Shown in pieces: positions 26,411-34,380 of a stretch of 64,000 nucleotides of DNA. A model generated the notes under the pieces. The model did not search any database and was not told the origin of the DNA. It saw nothing but the letters and a program-made list of their open reading frames with translations. Origin of the DNA: Algoriphagus sp. (GTDB lineage: Bacteria > Bacteroidota > Bacteroidia > Cytophagales > Cyclobacteriaceae); contig JAQSDM010000005.1 of NCBI GenBank assembly GCA_029945945.1, forward strand, positions 806,001 to 870,000, written 5' to 3'. Numbering within the stretch: position 1 is the stretch's first letter; every line of letters starts with the position of its first letter. The position numbers were made by a program, and so were the translations under genes.

Positions 26411-26450
26411 AAATCAAAAAGCCTCCGGAATTCCAGAGGCTTTTTGATTT
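26411..26450 (+). terminator. Bidirectional intrinsic terminator between menB and the serine hydrolase gene
   Basis: A 15-bp perfect inverted repeat (AAATCAAAAAGCCTC / GAGGCTTTTTGATTT) with a 10-nt loop. The T-rich arm serves menB on the plus strand and the opposite arm serves the converging serine hydrolase gene. Confidence 0.9.
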
Positions 26451-26516
26451 GTGATTATGCTTTTTTGCTTTCTAAAGAGTGACCAAACAAAATTAGTTTG
26501 GAGTTACAGAAGATAA

Positions 26517-26543
26517 ACTATGGACTATTGACTATGGTCTAAC
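26517..26543 (+). repeat. Short-word array (TATGGACTAT type)
   Basis: Contains ACTATGGACTATTGACTATGG, the inverted form of the words at 26318-26349, so the two arrays frame the terminator as a loose inverted repeat. Confidence 0.55.
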
Positions 26544-26546
26544 TCA

Positions 26547-27782
26547 CTACTCTATCGTCTGATAAACCATCTGTCTGAATTTGTTTTCGTAGTAGGAGCT
26601 AAATGGATTGACCTGGGTCATGAAAATGGCAACCATATCTTCTTTGGGATCGATGAAAAAATAGGTGCAAAAGGCCCCGCTCCAGTAGAAAGTGCCTTCC
26701 GAACCCAGGCTTTTTGTATCCGCGAGATCTTCAACGACTGCAAAACCAAGTCCGAAACCTTTACCCGGATCCCGAAAAAGGTCATTTGCCTGATCGATTG
26801 ACATGATTTCGACGGTCTTTGGACTCAGATATCTTTTGCCATTCCATTCTCCGCCGTTGAGCATCATTCGCGCAAAGAGAGAATAATCCTGAGCAGTTGA
26901 AAATAATCCGTGAGTTCCGCCAAAAACGGTATTTCCGGAAGTTGGAGTTTGTCTTTCACTTTTCACCAGCATTCCGGTTTCGTTGAAATTATGAAGCTGA
27001 ACCATCCTGGTTTTTTGAGTTTCGCTCAGATTGTATCCGGTGTCTTTCATTCCCAGCGGATCAAAAAGACGGGATTTTAAGAATTGGTCAGGGCTCATAC
27101 CTGAAAATATTTCAATCAGCCTTGCCAAAATATCCGGAGAAGCTGAATAATTCCATTGCTGACCCGGATGGCTTGCCAAAGGCTGGGAAGCGAGTGCTTT
27201 CACACGTTCTTCAATGGTCTTTGGACCGGACATGTAGATTGCTTGAGCAACCTCCTTGTCAAGTTCGGTTCCGCCAATTCCATGCAGAAAACCTGCAGTG
27301 TGACTTAAAACCTGAGCGATTGTGATCTGGGATTTTGCAGGTTCGATCCCGCCTTTCGAGCCTTGTGCAGGATCGAGGATCACGTTCATATCCTTGAACT
27401 CGGGCAGATACTTGGAGATGGGATCAGTCAAAAAGAAATATCCTTCCTCGTAGAGCATCATAAAAGCCGTGGTCACGATAGGCTTGGTCATGGACTGGAT
27501 GAAAAAGATCTGATCCTGGCGCATCGGAGTTTTTGCGGAAAGATCATTGTAGCCCAAAGCTGATTCGTGGACTTTTTCTCCTTTGCGATACATCAGCGTG
27601 ACTACGCCCGGAAGCCGGCCTGCATCAATTTCTTTTTGAAAATAGGCATCGTATCGGGCAAGTCTTTCGGTAGAAACACCGACATCTATTGGGGATTTTT
27701 CAATGGCGAGCTGGGCAAATGCAGGTGCTGAAATCAAACAGATTACCAGCAGAAACAAGGAGAAAGGATTTTTAAAATTCAT
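26547..27782 (-). CDS. Serine hydrolase, class C beta-lactamase fold (beta-lactamase family protein)
   Basis: A 411-residue exported protein (signal peptide ending AFAQ, about residue 24). It has the SxxK motif SMTK (Ser97, Lys100), the second-motif Tyr in YSAS (Tyr212) and HTAG/HGI and GTHG segments of the class C/DD-peptidase/EstB group. Such proteins are more often esterases or D-amino-acid peptidases than resistance enzymes. ATG 27782 gives a proper signal peptide; an upstream TTG at 27794 is less likely. It converges with menB over a bidirectional terminator. Confidence 0.85.
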   Translation of the reverse strand: MNFKNPFSLFLLVICLISAPAFAQLAIEKSPIDVGVSTERLARYDAYFQKEIDAGRLPGVVTLMYRKGEKVHESALGYNDLSAKTPMRQDQIFFIQSMTKPIVTTAFMMLYEEGYFFLTDPISKYLPEFKDMNVILDPAQGSKGGIEPAKSQITIAQVLSHTAGFLHGIGGTELDKEVAQAIYMSGPKTIEERVKALASQPLASHPGQQWNYSASPDILARLIEIFSGMSPDQFLKSRLFDPLGMKDTGYNLSETQKTRMVQLHNFNETGMLVKSERQTPTSGNTVFGGTHGLFSTAQDYSLFARMMLNGGEWNGKRYLSPKTVEIMSIDQANDLFRDPGKGFGLGFAVVEDLADTKSLGSEGTFYWSGAFCTYFFIDPKEDMVAIFMTQVNPFSSYYENKFRQMVYQTIE

Positions 27783-27880
27783 TTTAAGGATCAATTGGGT
27801 TTGTATTTGAAAAGTACTCGAATGAATATAAAGTCAATAGTTAGCTTTTTCCTAATTTGACCCTGACGAAAATAAAAATC

Positions 27881-28717
27881 ATGAAGCATCTCGAAACTTC
27901 CTACATCACTCACGACGGTATGAAACTGTATCTCCAGGCTTGGATGCCTGAAAAGCCTAAAGCCGCGATGCTTTTGGTTCATGGGTTGGGAGAGCATAGC
28001 AGCCGATATCTTCATCTGATCGAAAAGTTGAACGCAATCGGATTATCGGTTTTCAGTTTCGATGGCCGAGGTCACGGGAAATCTTCCGAGGGCTCGCCAA
28101 CTGCCTTTTTTGAATCCTATGAGGATTATGTCAAAGACATCGATGCACTTTTTGGAAAAGTCAAAAGCTACAGTCCGGGAGTTCCGGCATTCCTGTACGG
28201 GCACAGCATGGGTGGGGGATTAGTTGCTGCTTATGTGCTGAAGTACCAACCGGAAGCTGCCGGAGTGATTTTGAGTTCGCCTGCGATCAAGGAAGCTGAA
28301 GGTACCTCGCAAATCCTGATCTCAGTTTCAGGTTTGATCAGCAAGTGGATGCCGAGGTTCAAGGCTTTGAAATTGGACCCAAAACAGATTTCCCGAATTC
28401 CCGAAGAAGTAGAAAAATACCTGAACGATCCGTTGGTTTATACCCAACCTGTTCCGGCGCGAACAGGCCATGAATTGCTGAAAATGATGCGATTGATTCA
28501 GGAGAATGCTGCGAATTTTACGTTGCCATTACTTTTGATACATGGTTCTTCGGATGGGTTAACGAATCCGAAAGGCTCAGAACTCCTTGCGGAAAAGGCC
28601 AATTCGTCGGATAAGACTTATAAGGTTTTCCAGGGAGGCTACCACGAATTAATCAATGACTCCGACAAAGAAGAAGTGATGCAGTTGATCTGCGATTGGA
28701 TTGAGGAGAGGATTTAG
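27881..28717 (+). CDS. Alpha/beta hydrolase, monoacylglycerol lipase-like
   Basis: A 278-residue cytosolic alpha/beta hydrolase of the serine aminopeptidase S33/hydrolase_4 group. The catalytic triad is readable: Ser109 in GHSMGG, Asp225 in HGSSDGLT and His255 in GYHELIND. The VHGLGEHSSRY segment supplies the oxyanion hole and is a signature of lysophospholipase/monoglyceride lipases such as bacterial PldB or MGL. It probably cleaves monoacylglycerols or lysophospholipids. ATG 27881 chosen; an in-frame TTG 24 bp upstream is possible. Confidence 0.85.
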   Translation: MKHLETSYITHDGMKLYLQAWMPEKPKAAMLLVHGLGEHSSRYLHLIEKLNAIGLSVFSFDGRGHGKSSEGSPTAFFESYEDYVKDIDALFGKVKSYSPGVPAFLYGHSMGGGLVAAYVLKYQPEAAGVILSSPAIKEAEGTSQILISVSGLISKWMPRFKALKLDPKQISRIPEEVEKYLNDPLVYTQPVPARTGHELLKMMRLIQENAANFTLPLLLIHGSSDGLTNPKGSELLAEKANSSDKTYKVFQGGYHELINDSDKEEVMQLICDWIEERI

Positions 28718-29123
28718 GGTTTCGTATGGATCATAAAAGGCCATGATAAGATCCGCCCACCGGATAGAGTACTTTTTGCAGTTTTTCAACCCCATTCGGG
28801 GTTGGGCATCATGGATGGATTTATCATCTTTTCCATGGGTTTTACCCATGGCTATTCATGGTTAGATCCCGTTGGGATCTTCTTACAAACTTACTCTTAA
28901 TGGAAAACGGACGGTGAAGCCGACCAAAATTTTCAATAGTCCCCCGTACAACTCAGGAAGGGATTAATTGATTTTGAGACATGCCCGAGCCAACTACCGG
29001 TCTTACGGATACTCACGAAAAAAAACGCGGTGTAACTCGGTGAAACCTCAGAGTAACTCCGTGAAACCAAATCTAAATTTTTTCACGCGCGACACGCGCG
29101 CGCCAGCGGAAACGTTAGCTATT
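28718..29123. repeat. Non-coding gap holding a cluster of short palindromes and a direct repeat
   Basis: No credible gene. Four compact hairpins occur within 130 bp: ATCCG/CGGAT (28751-28765), CAACCCC/GGGGTTG (28787-28804, 4-nt loop), CCATGGGT/ACCCATGG (28833-28851, 3-nt loop) and AGATCCC/GGGATCT (28864-28880, 3-nt loop). None has a T-run. Similar groups of small hairpins are, from memory, frequent between genes in Bacteroidota. Further along, GTAACTCGGTGAAACC (29032-29047) is repeated 21 bp later with one change (29053-29068), and the stretch 29084-29104 is a CG-rich CACGCGCG run. Confidence 0.6.
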
Positions 29124-29615
29124 TTAAATTTCTTCCAAAAGCCCCTGCGCATCCAGCTGATTGGTGAACATATCGATTCCTCCGGCTGCATTTTTTGGCC
29201 ATTCTTCCCTCGGGCGATCCCAGTACAATTCCACTCCGTTTTCGTCAGGATCATCCAGATAGATCGCCTCGGAAACTCCATGATCCGAAGCTCCGGTCAG
29301 CGGATATTTCGAATCAATCAACCGCTTAAAAATCACCGCAAGATCTCTTCGTGTGGGGAAGAGGATGGCGGTATGAAAAAGTCCGGCGGTATTTTTTGGT
29401 GCCGGTTTTCCTCCTTTGCTTTGCCAGGTATTCAGCCCGATATGATGATGATATCCGCCTGCGGAAATGAAGGCTGCGTCTTTCCCGTACATCATCACCA
29501 ATTCAAAACCCAGCAAACCACAATAGAAATCAAGGGATTGCTGTAGGTCTGTCACTTTCAAATGGACATGGCCAATCCTGGTAGCCGAGGGGATGGTGTA
29601 GGGAGATAAATCCAT
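29124..29615 (-). CDS. VOC-family dioxygenase/glyoxalase-like protein (CatE-type)
   Basis: A 163-residue vicinal-oxygen-chelate protein, the size of a single extradiol-type subunit. The likely metal ligands are His18 (GHVHLKV), His81 (LFHTAIL) and Glu129 (NGVELYWD). The NGVELYWDRPREEW tail is common to YfiE/CatE-like catechol 2,3-dioxygenase-related proteins. The substrate cannot be read from sequence. It lies 83 bp before the GH127 gene stop in the same direction, but a shared transcript is uncertain. Confidence 0.85.
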   Translation of the reverse strand: MDLSPYTIPSATRIGHVHLKVTDLQQSLDFYCGLLGFELVMMYGKDAAFISAGGYHHHIGLNTWQSKGGKPAPKNTAGLFHTAILFPTRRDLAVIFKRLIDSKYPLTGASDHGVSEAIYLDDPDENGVELYWDRPREEWPKNAAGGIDMFTNQLDAQGLLEEI

Positions 29616-29698
29616 AAAAAGAAGATGGGTTAAAATGACAAGTTTAATTTCCTGACATTTTAACCCAAAACTTTTAGAAAAAAATCCAAAGAGAAAAC

Positions 29699-31813
29699 TT
29701 ATTCAATTGCCACTACCGGAAACTCTGTGATTCGCAGCGTGGTACATCCGTAAGGAACAAGCGTAATCGTTTTTTGACGCTCGGTCAACTCCGGTCCTGA
29801 GATCTTGCCGGTGAAAGAATCAGGTAGCTGAGGAGCACTTTTGACAGTTTTCCATTCCGGTAGGTGGATGCCCTTCATTCGAAGTTCGATTGGGGCATTT
29901 TCCAGATTCCAGGGATACGATCCGTCCCACTCATTTTCAATCAATTCAATGGAATTCTCGAGATCTGAAAGGGAATTTGCCGCAAGCGCATAATTCCAGT
30001 CTTCCTTCGGATAAACTTCCGTGAAGGGTCGGAAACGATCTTTTCTGTCTTTGATCTTTTCTTCCGATTCGATCTTGAGGCTGTAAACAAGCGGTCCTCT
30101 TTCGATGGTAACCATGGACTTGTACCAGGTGGAGGTTTTCAATTCCATCGGAAGAGTGAGGGTGACCTGATCTCCGCTTTTCCAGGTGCGCTGAATGATT
30201 GCAACTTGGTTTTGGATGGTTGCTTCTGCAGGGGAACCGTTTACCTGGATCACTGCTTGTTTGGCCCAAGTAGGGATTCTCAAATGGAAAGGAAAGGTGG
30301 CTACTTCAGAAAGCTCCAGGTCAAACTGCACGGTCTCTCGGAAGGGGAATCCGGTTGTTTCTTTGATTTTCAGTTTGGCACCATTTGCTACAGTCAATTC
30401 AACAGAACTCGGAGCATAAAGCAGTGCCGCAACTCCACCATCCGGTGTGGCATAAAAAAGGTTTTGGACAAACTTTGGCCAGCTCTGATGCATATTGGTC
30501 GTGCAGCATGGGAATCCCGAAAGTACCCCAAAGACAAAGTCGGTGCCTCCATGATTTTCGGTTTCGTAGGAGGTTTCGATTTGATCGGTCAATTCCACCT
30601 GATTGGCAGCCTGGAAATACTGCCGGGAATTGTAATCATCGGAAGCCTGGGTTGGAAGCGCATTGTAGGTGATTTTTTCCAGCAGATCGGCAAATTCCAT
30701 ATCGCCGGTGATCTTGAGGTTGGTTTCCAGTGAAAACATTTCCTCGGAAATAGAACATAATTCCACCCCTTGAACCGGGTTGTTTCCATGTAGAGGTTCG
30801 TCACCTCCGTACATCCCCTGAGGTTGTCCATGGTAGCTGCGGATGTCATTCAGGGCTTTTTTCACCGCGGCGATTGCATCAGTATTTCCGCTCTTTTGGA
30901 AATAGATGATGGGTTGTTTCAAGCCCTGTGCGACATTGACGGTGTGGAGGCCGGGAACTTTGGAAAGGGTGATTTTTGAGATTTCCGCGGAGTCAAAAGG
31001 ATAGGACTTGATTTCGTTGTAAAAATGGACGTTCTCGTTTTTCACCTCATTTTCCGGATTGGTGTAGACAGTCTGCCAAGGGAAAGTTTGCTTCTGAATC
31101 AATTCCCCCAATTCCAGAAGTTTCTCATCTCCGGTGATATTGTATAGCCAGTAAACGACCTGAAGATTGTCTCCCGCTCTTCTGTTTGCCCATAAGGACA
31201 TAAAGTCCAAAGGCCGCTCAGGGAGTTCTTTTAATTGGAAATGAAAGTATCGGGTCAGGGCGGTAATTACCCGTTCATCCTCCGTAGCCTGATAATATTG
31301 CTGGAGTACTTTCAACATTACCATCTTGGGCCACCAGTCTTCCCTGCGTCCTCTTTGCAAACCCGGTTCCGCTTCCGGTTCGGTTTCAAAAGGAATCGGA
31401 CCGAGGTAACCGCTTTCTGCTTGGTTGTTCAGGGTCCATTCAATCCAGGGTTTTACTTTTTCCTTCAGTCTCGCATCGTCGAGAATATAAGCGAGTGGCA
31501 ACAGCCCGTCAATCCAGTAGGGGCCGCGTTCCCAGCCGTCACCATCCCCACCGAGCCAACCGTTTCGCGAACCGACAACTTCCGGATAGACTTCGTCCAA
31601 ATGCCCGGTTAACCCATTTGCCATGCGCTGAAGCTGATCCTCCAGCCAACCTTCGGGTTTGATACTTCCCAAAGGAAGTTCCAGGTAAGGCGTTGAAACC
31701 AACGGTTGACGATTGGTGAGGTAATGAGCAATAGGTTTAGTCTCCTCCTTTTTCTCTGGAGAACATGAAAAAATCAGCCCAAAAGCTCCCAGTAAAATGA
31801 TCAAGTTTTTCAT
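29699..31813 (-). CDS. GH127-like beta-L-arabinofuranosidase (DUF1680), lipoprotein
   Basis: A 704-residue lipoprotein (leader ending IFSC, Cys17). The (alpha/alpha)6 barrel carries the GH127 zinc-thiolate site: E351-x-C353 (VELCS) and the vicinal C436-C437 (FPCCTTN). In the studied enzyme HypBA1 the corresponding Cys417 is the nucleophile. GDE around residue 339 is the likely acid/base region. GH127/GH146 members remove beta-L-arabinofuranose from plant glycans. It is followed upstream in the same direction by GH67, fitting stepwise removal of side chains from arabinoglucuronoxylan or related polymers. No SusC/SusD pair is present in the window. Confidence 0.87.
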   Translation of the reverse strand: MKNLIILLGAFGLIFSCSPEKKEETKPIAHYLTNRQPLVSTPYLELPLGSIKPEGWLEDQLQRMANGLTGHLDEVYPEVVGSRNGWLGGDGDGWERGPYWIDGLLPLAYILDDARLKEKVKPWIEWTLNNQAESGYLGPIPFETEPEAEPGLQRGRREDWWPKMVMLKVLQQYYQATEDERVITALTRYFHFQLKELPERPLDFMSLWANRRAGDNLQVVYWLYNITGDEKLLELGELIQKQTFPWQTVYTNPENEVKNENVHFYNEIKSYPFDSAEISKITLSKVPGLHTVNVAQGLKQPIIYFQKSGNTDAIAAVKKALNDIRSYHGQPQGMYGGDEPLHGNNPVQGVELCSISEEMFSLETNLKITGDMEFADLLEKITYNALPTQASDDYNSRQYFQAANQVELTDQIETSYETENHGGTDFVFGVLSGFPCCTTNMHQSWPKFVQNLFYATPDGGVAALLYAPSSVELTVANGAKLKIKETTGFPFRETVQFDLELSEVATFPFHLRIPTWAKQAVIQVNGSPAEATIQNQVAIIQRTWKSGDQVTLTLPMELKTSTWYKSMVTIERGPLVYSLKIESEEKIKDRKDRFRPFTEVYPKEDWNYALAANSLSDLENSIELIENEWDGSYPWNLENAPIELRMKGIHLPEWKTVKSAPQLPDSFTGKISGPELTERQKTITLVPYGCTTLRITEFPVVAIE

Positions 31814-31865
31814 TTAGGTTGAGTTTCTACTATTGATTGATAATGGTTTTCTGCATATCCAAGCT

Positions 31866-31897
31866 CCGAAAGAGACTCCTCGTACCTCGGAGTGACG
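31866..31897 (+). repeat. 32-bp dispersed repeat, copy 1
   Basis: Begins CCGAAAGAGACTCC and ends CCTCGGAGTGACG. A second copy with 30 of 32 bases identical lies at 41248-41279. Both are intergenic. The core CTCC...GGAG can pair. Confidence 0.8.
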
Positions 31898-31904
31898 ATC
31901 CTAA

Positions 31905-31950
31905 ATCGGAAATCGCAAATCCGAAATCATACATCTGAAATCCGAAATCC
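31905..31950 (+). repeat. Short-word array (AAATCCGAAATC type)
   Basis: About four degenerate units of the word AAATC-CGAAATC in tandem, ending at the GH67 stop codon. The same word occurs at 53422-53456 and, inverted, at 53274-53301. Confidence 0.65.
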
Positions 31951-31952
31951 CC

Positions 31953-34112
31953 TCACCATCGCGGCCTGATCCCCGGCGCATTCGGAAATTCCAGGCTTTT
32001 ATAATATTCCAGATCTCCCGTTGGCTTTTCAATTTCAGAAGGGAAAGGTTGCTTTGCAAAGGTCTGGAAATACAGCAGGCAACTGTTTCTCCACCATTCG
32101 GCTTCCTGAACCTGAATCGCCAGCAATTGGCTTACATGGTGGAATCGCTCGGGATCGATTTCTGATTCCAGAGAGCTCCAGGTTTCCTGCATTTTTCTGG
32201 CAGTTTTTACTCCCTGATCGTAATGAAGCCCTATTTCTTCCCAAAGGGTCTTTCCTGACTTGAGTTCGAAATTCCAGGAAACATGATGAAACCAAAGAAG
32301 ATACTTTTCCGGAATTTGGTTCGGATCCGACCAGGTTTGGGCGAGTTCGGGAGCATATTGTGCCAAAGCATTGCTTCCGGTTGAAGTTCTGTCAAAGCCG
32401 ATTCCTAAGCTATCCGCCCGATGATAGTAAAGTGCCGTCCAATCGGCTCTTCCGCCTTCAACCCATGGCCCCGGACCGTAATGATGACTTCGGCCCATGA
32501 TATGGTGCAAGCCCAAAGGCATCATGTAATTCACCGCTGCTTCGTGAGATTCCAGCATGATATCTTTGATTTTGGCAATCGCTTCCGGTTTCTGACCGAA
32601 AGTCAGTTTAACCCATTCGTCTGCAATTTGCTCCGAGGTCAGCATATGATCCCATGCCTGACGACCAAACGCAAACCAATTTGACTGCGCCATCAAATGT
32701 CCCGTCCAATTTCGCTCGGTACCGATATTGGAAACTCCCGCCATCAGGGTGAGCTTTTGACCTGAATCTGTCCCGTCGATAATTCCCGCAACAGTGGAAG
32801 TCGGAGCAGGGCGATAGGTTTTGGATTTGAGGACTTCCTCCCACATCGGAGCGAGGTAAACCCATTGAGTTGCCTGCCCGAGATATTCCTGGGTGATCTG
32901 AAATTCCATTCCCAGATTGGTGTTTTTCACTGCTCCGAAAAGCGGATGAAAAGGTTCTCTCGGCATGAAATCAATCGCTCCGTTTTTCACCTGAATGATC
33001 ACATTATCGCGGAACTTTCCATCGATCGGTTCGAACTCCAGGTTGGCTTGTTTGTGGCGATCTTCATCCACTTCATGGGAATAAACGAAGGCTCTCCAGA
33101 TCAAAATTCCTCCGTGAGGAGCGAGTGCATCTGCCAAAACATTGGCACCTTCAGCATGATTTCTCTTGTATTCATGCGGGCCGGGTTGCCCTTCGGAATT
33201 GGCTTTCACCACAAATCCTCCGAAGTCAGGGATGAAGGAATACATCTCATCGGTCTTCCTTTTCCAGAACTCAATCACTTCCGGATCGAGTGGATCTGCG
33301 GTCTTCAATTTGCCGATTTCGATGGGAGCGGAGAAGCGGGCGGTGAGGAAAACTTTGATTCCGTAGGGTCTGAAAAGGTCCGCCAAAACCTTGGCTTTTT
33401 TCATAAAATCTGTTGTCAGAATCAGGGCATTTGCATTCACGTTAGTGAGGGAAACGGCGTTGATTCCGATCGAGGCGTTTGCTCTTGCATAGTCGGTATA
33501 TCGCGGATCAACGTAACCTGGAAGCTTGTGCCAGTCCCAAATTGAGAAGCCTGCATAGCCTCTTTCTACCGTCCGATCGAGATTGTCCCAATGATTTAGC
33601 ATACGAAGTTTAACCTTTGGGTTATCAGCGATTTCGGTATTCTGATCGAAAGTTTCGGTTTGGATGCTTTTCAGCCAATGAAAGGCTCCATAGAGCACTC
33701 CAACAGGTCTGTTACCTACAATCGAGAGATAGGATTTTCCATTCACTTCAATCTTTCCGATCCAAAATCCATCCTCTCCAAGGTCCTTAATTTTGACTTG
33801 TTGGTCGAGAGAGAGGACCTGCGAAAGTTGCTCACGCGTTCCGAGCCAAAGACTTGCTGAACCCAATCGATCCGGGGAATAAACAGGCGATTTTCCCAGC
33901 ATTTTTTGTCCCGCGATTTCGAGTTCTTTTCGGATTACCTCGTAGGTCGGGCTTTCGCCAAAGAAGAAAATTCCGGAGAAAAGAGGAGTGATTTGAGCCT
34001 TCATTTCGGCATTTTCCACCGGACTGTAATCGAGCCAAAGTTCGTATCCATCCTTAGCGAAGGAAGAAAAACTGAGACAAATGAAAAGGCAAATGGAGAA
34101 GAGAAATTTCAT
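31953..34112 (-). CDS. Alpha-glucuronidase, GH67
   Basis: A 719-residue secreted enzyme (signal peptide about residues 1-19). It shows the GH67 domain order: an N-terminal GH-N like domain, the central barrel with WDNLDRTVERGYAG and INAVSLTNVNA, the general-acid Glu307 in KANSEGQPGP, and a C-terminal helical domain. GH67 enzymes release (4-O-methyl-)glucuronic acid from the non-reducing end of xylo-oligosaccharides. The start codon is provided by leader repeat C. Together with GH127 it points to use of glucuronoarabinoxylan fragments in the periplasm. Confidence 0.93.
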   Translation of the reverse strand: MKFLFSICLFICLSFSSFAKDGYELWLDYSPVENAEMKAQITPLFSGIFFFGESPTYEVIRKELEIAGQKMLGKSPVYSPDRLGSASLWLGTREQLSQVLSLDQQVKIKDLGEDGFWIGKIEVNGKSYLSIVGNRPVGVLYGAFHWLKSIQTETFDQNTEIADNPKVKLRMLNHWDNLDRTVERGYAGFSIWDWHKLPGYVDPRYTDYARANASIGINAVSLTNVNANALILTTDFMKKAKVLADLFRPYGIKVFLTARFSAPIEIGKLKTADPLDPEVIEFWKRKTDEMYSFIPDFGGFVVKANSEGQPGPHEYKRNHAEGANVLADALAPHGGILIWRAFVYSHEVDEDRHKQANLEFEPIDGKFRDNVIIQVKNGAIDFMPREPFHPLFGAVKNTNLGMEFQITQEYLGQATQWVYLAPMWEEVLKSKTYRPAPTSTVAGIIDGTDSGQKLTLMAGVSNIGTERNWTGHLMAQSNWFAFGRQAWDHMLTSEQIADEWVKLTFGQKPEAIAKIKDIMLESHEAAVNYMMPLGLHHIMGRSHHYGPGPWVEGGRADWTALYYHRADSLGIGFDRTSTGSNALAQYAPELAQTWSDPNQIPEKYLLWFHHVSWNFELKSGKTLWEEIGLHYDQGVKTARKMQETWSSLESEIDPERFHHVSQLLAIQVQEAEWWRNSCLLYFQTFAKQPFPSEIEKPTGDLEYYKSLEFPNAPGIRPRW

Positions 34113-34203
34113 CTGGTTGTAATTTGGTTTTGAACGGTCAGATGGAATCTCGCATTACAAATAAACATCCCTGGGTGTGACGTTTTTGTCATGCTCGATT
34201 TCA
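34110..34203 (-). repeat. Leader repeat, copy C, ending at the GH67 start codon
   Basis: Third copy of the ~94-bp leader repeat, on the minus strand. It reads TGAAATCGAGCATGAC, then CGTCACACCC, ATGCGAGATTCCATCTGACC and ends ACAACCAGATG at the GH67 ATG. It is somewhat more diverged than copies A and B in the middle. The rest of the gap to 34381 is the presumed promoter of the addA-like gene, with no further feature seen. Confidence 0.85.
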
Positions 34204-34380
34204 TGAGTTGAAAATTTGATTTTAAAAGTTGACCAAAAATCCCTCAAAAACCAATTGATCAAATCAGAATGGGGAAATATCCGGACAGCTGGTTTTTCTC
34301 TGACATTTTTCGTCAATCTCCTTTTGCGATGGAGTGAATACTTAAAGCCTTCCTTATCTTAGTTCGATCACTTTTTACCC

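Noticed and set aside
29111-29118. AACGTTAGC near the VOC gene as a third attC-like site
   Set aside because: It shares the core word with the 44-46 kb elements, but no paired arm, TGCATATG box or neighbouring cassette-like gene was found.
32865-33545. 226-codon plus-strand frame
   Set aside because: Shadow of the GH67 gene.
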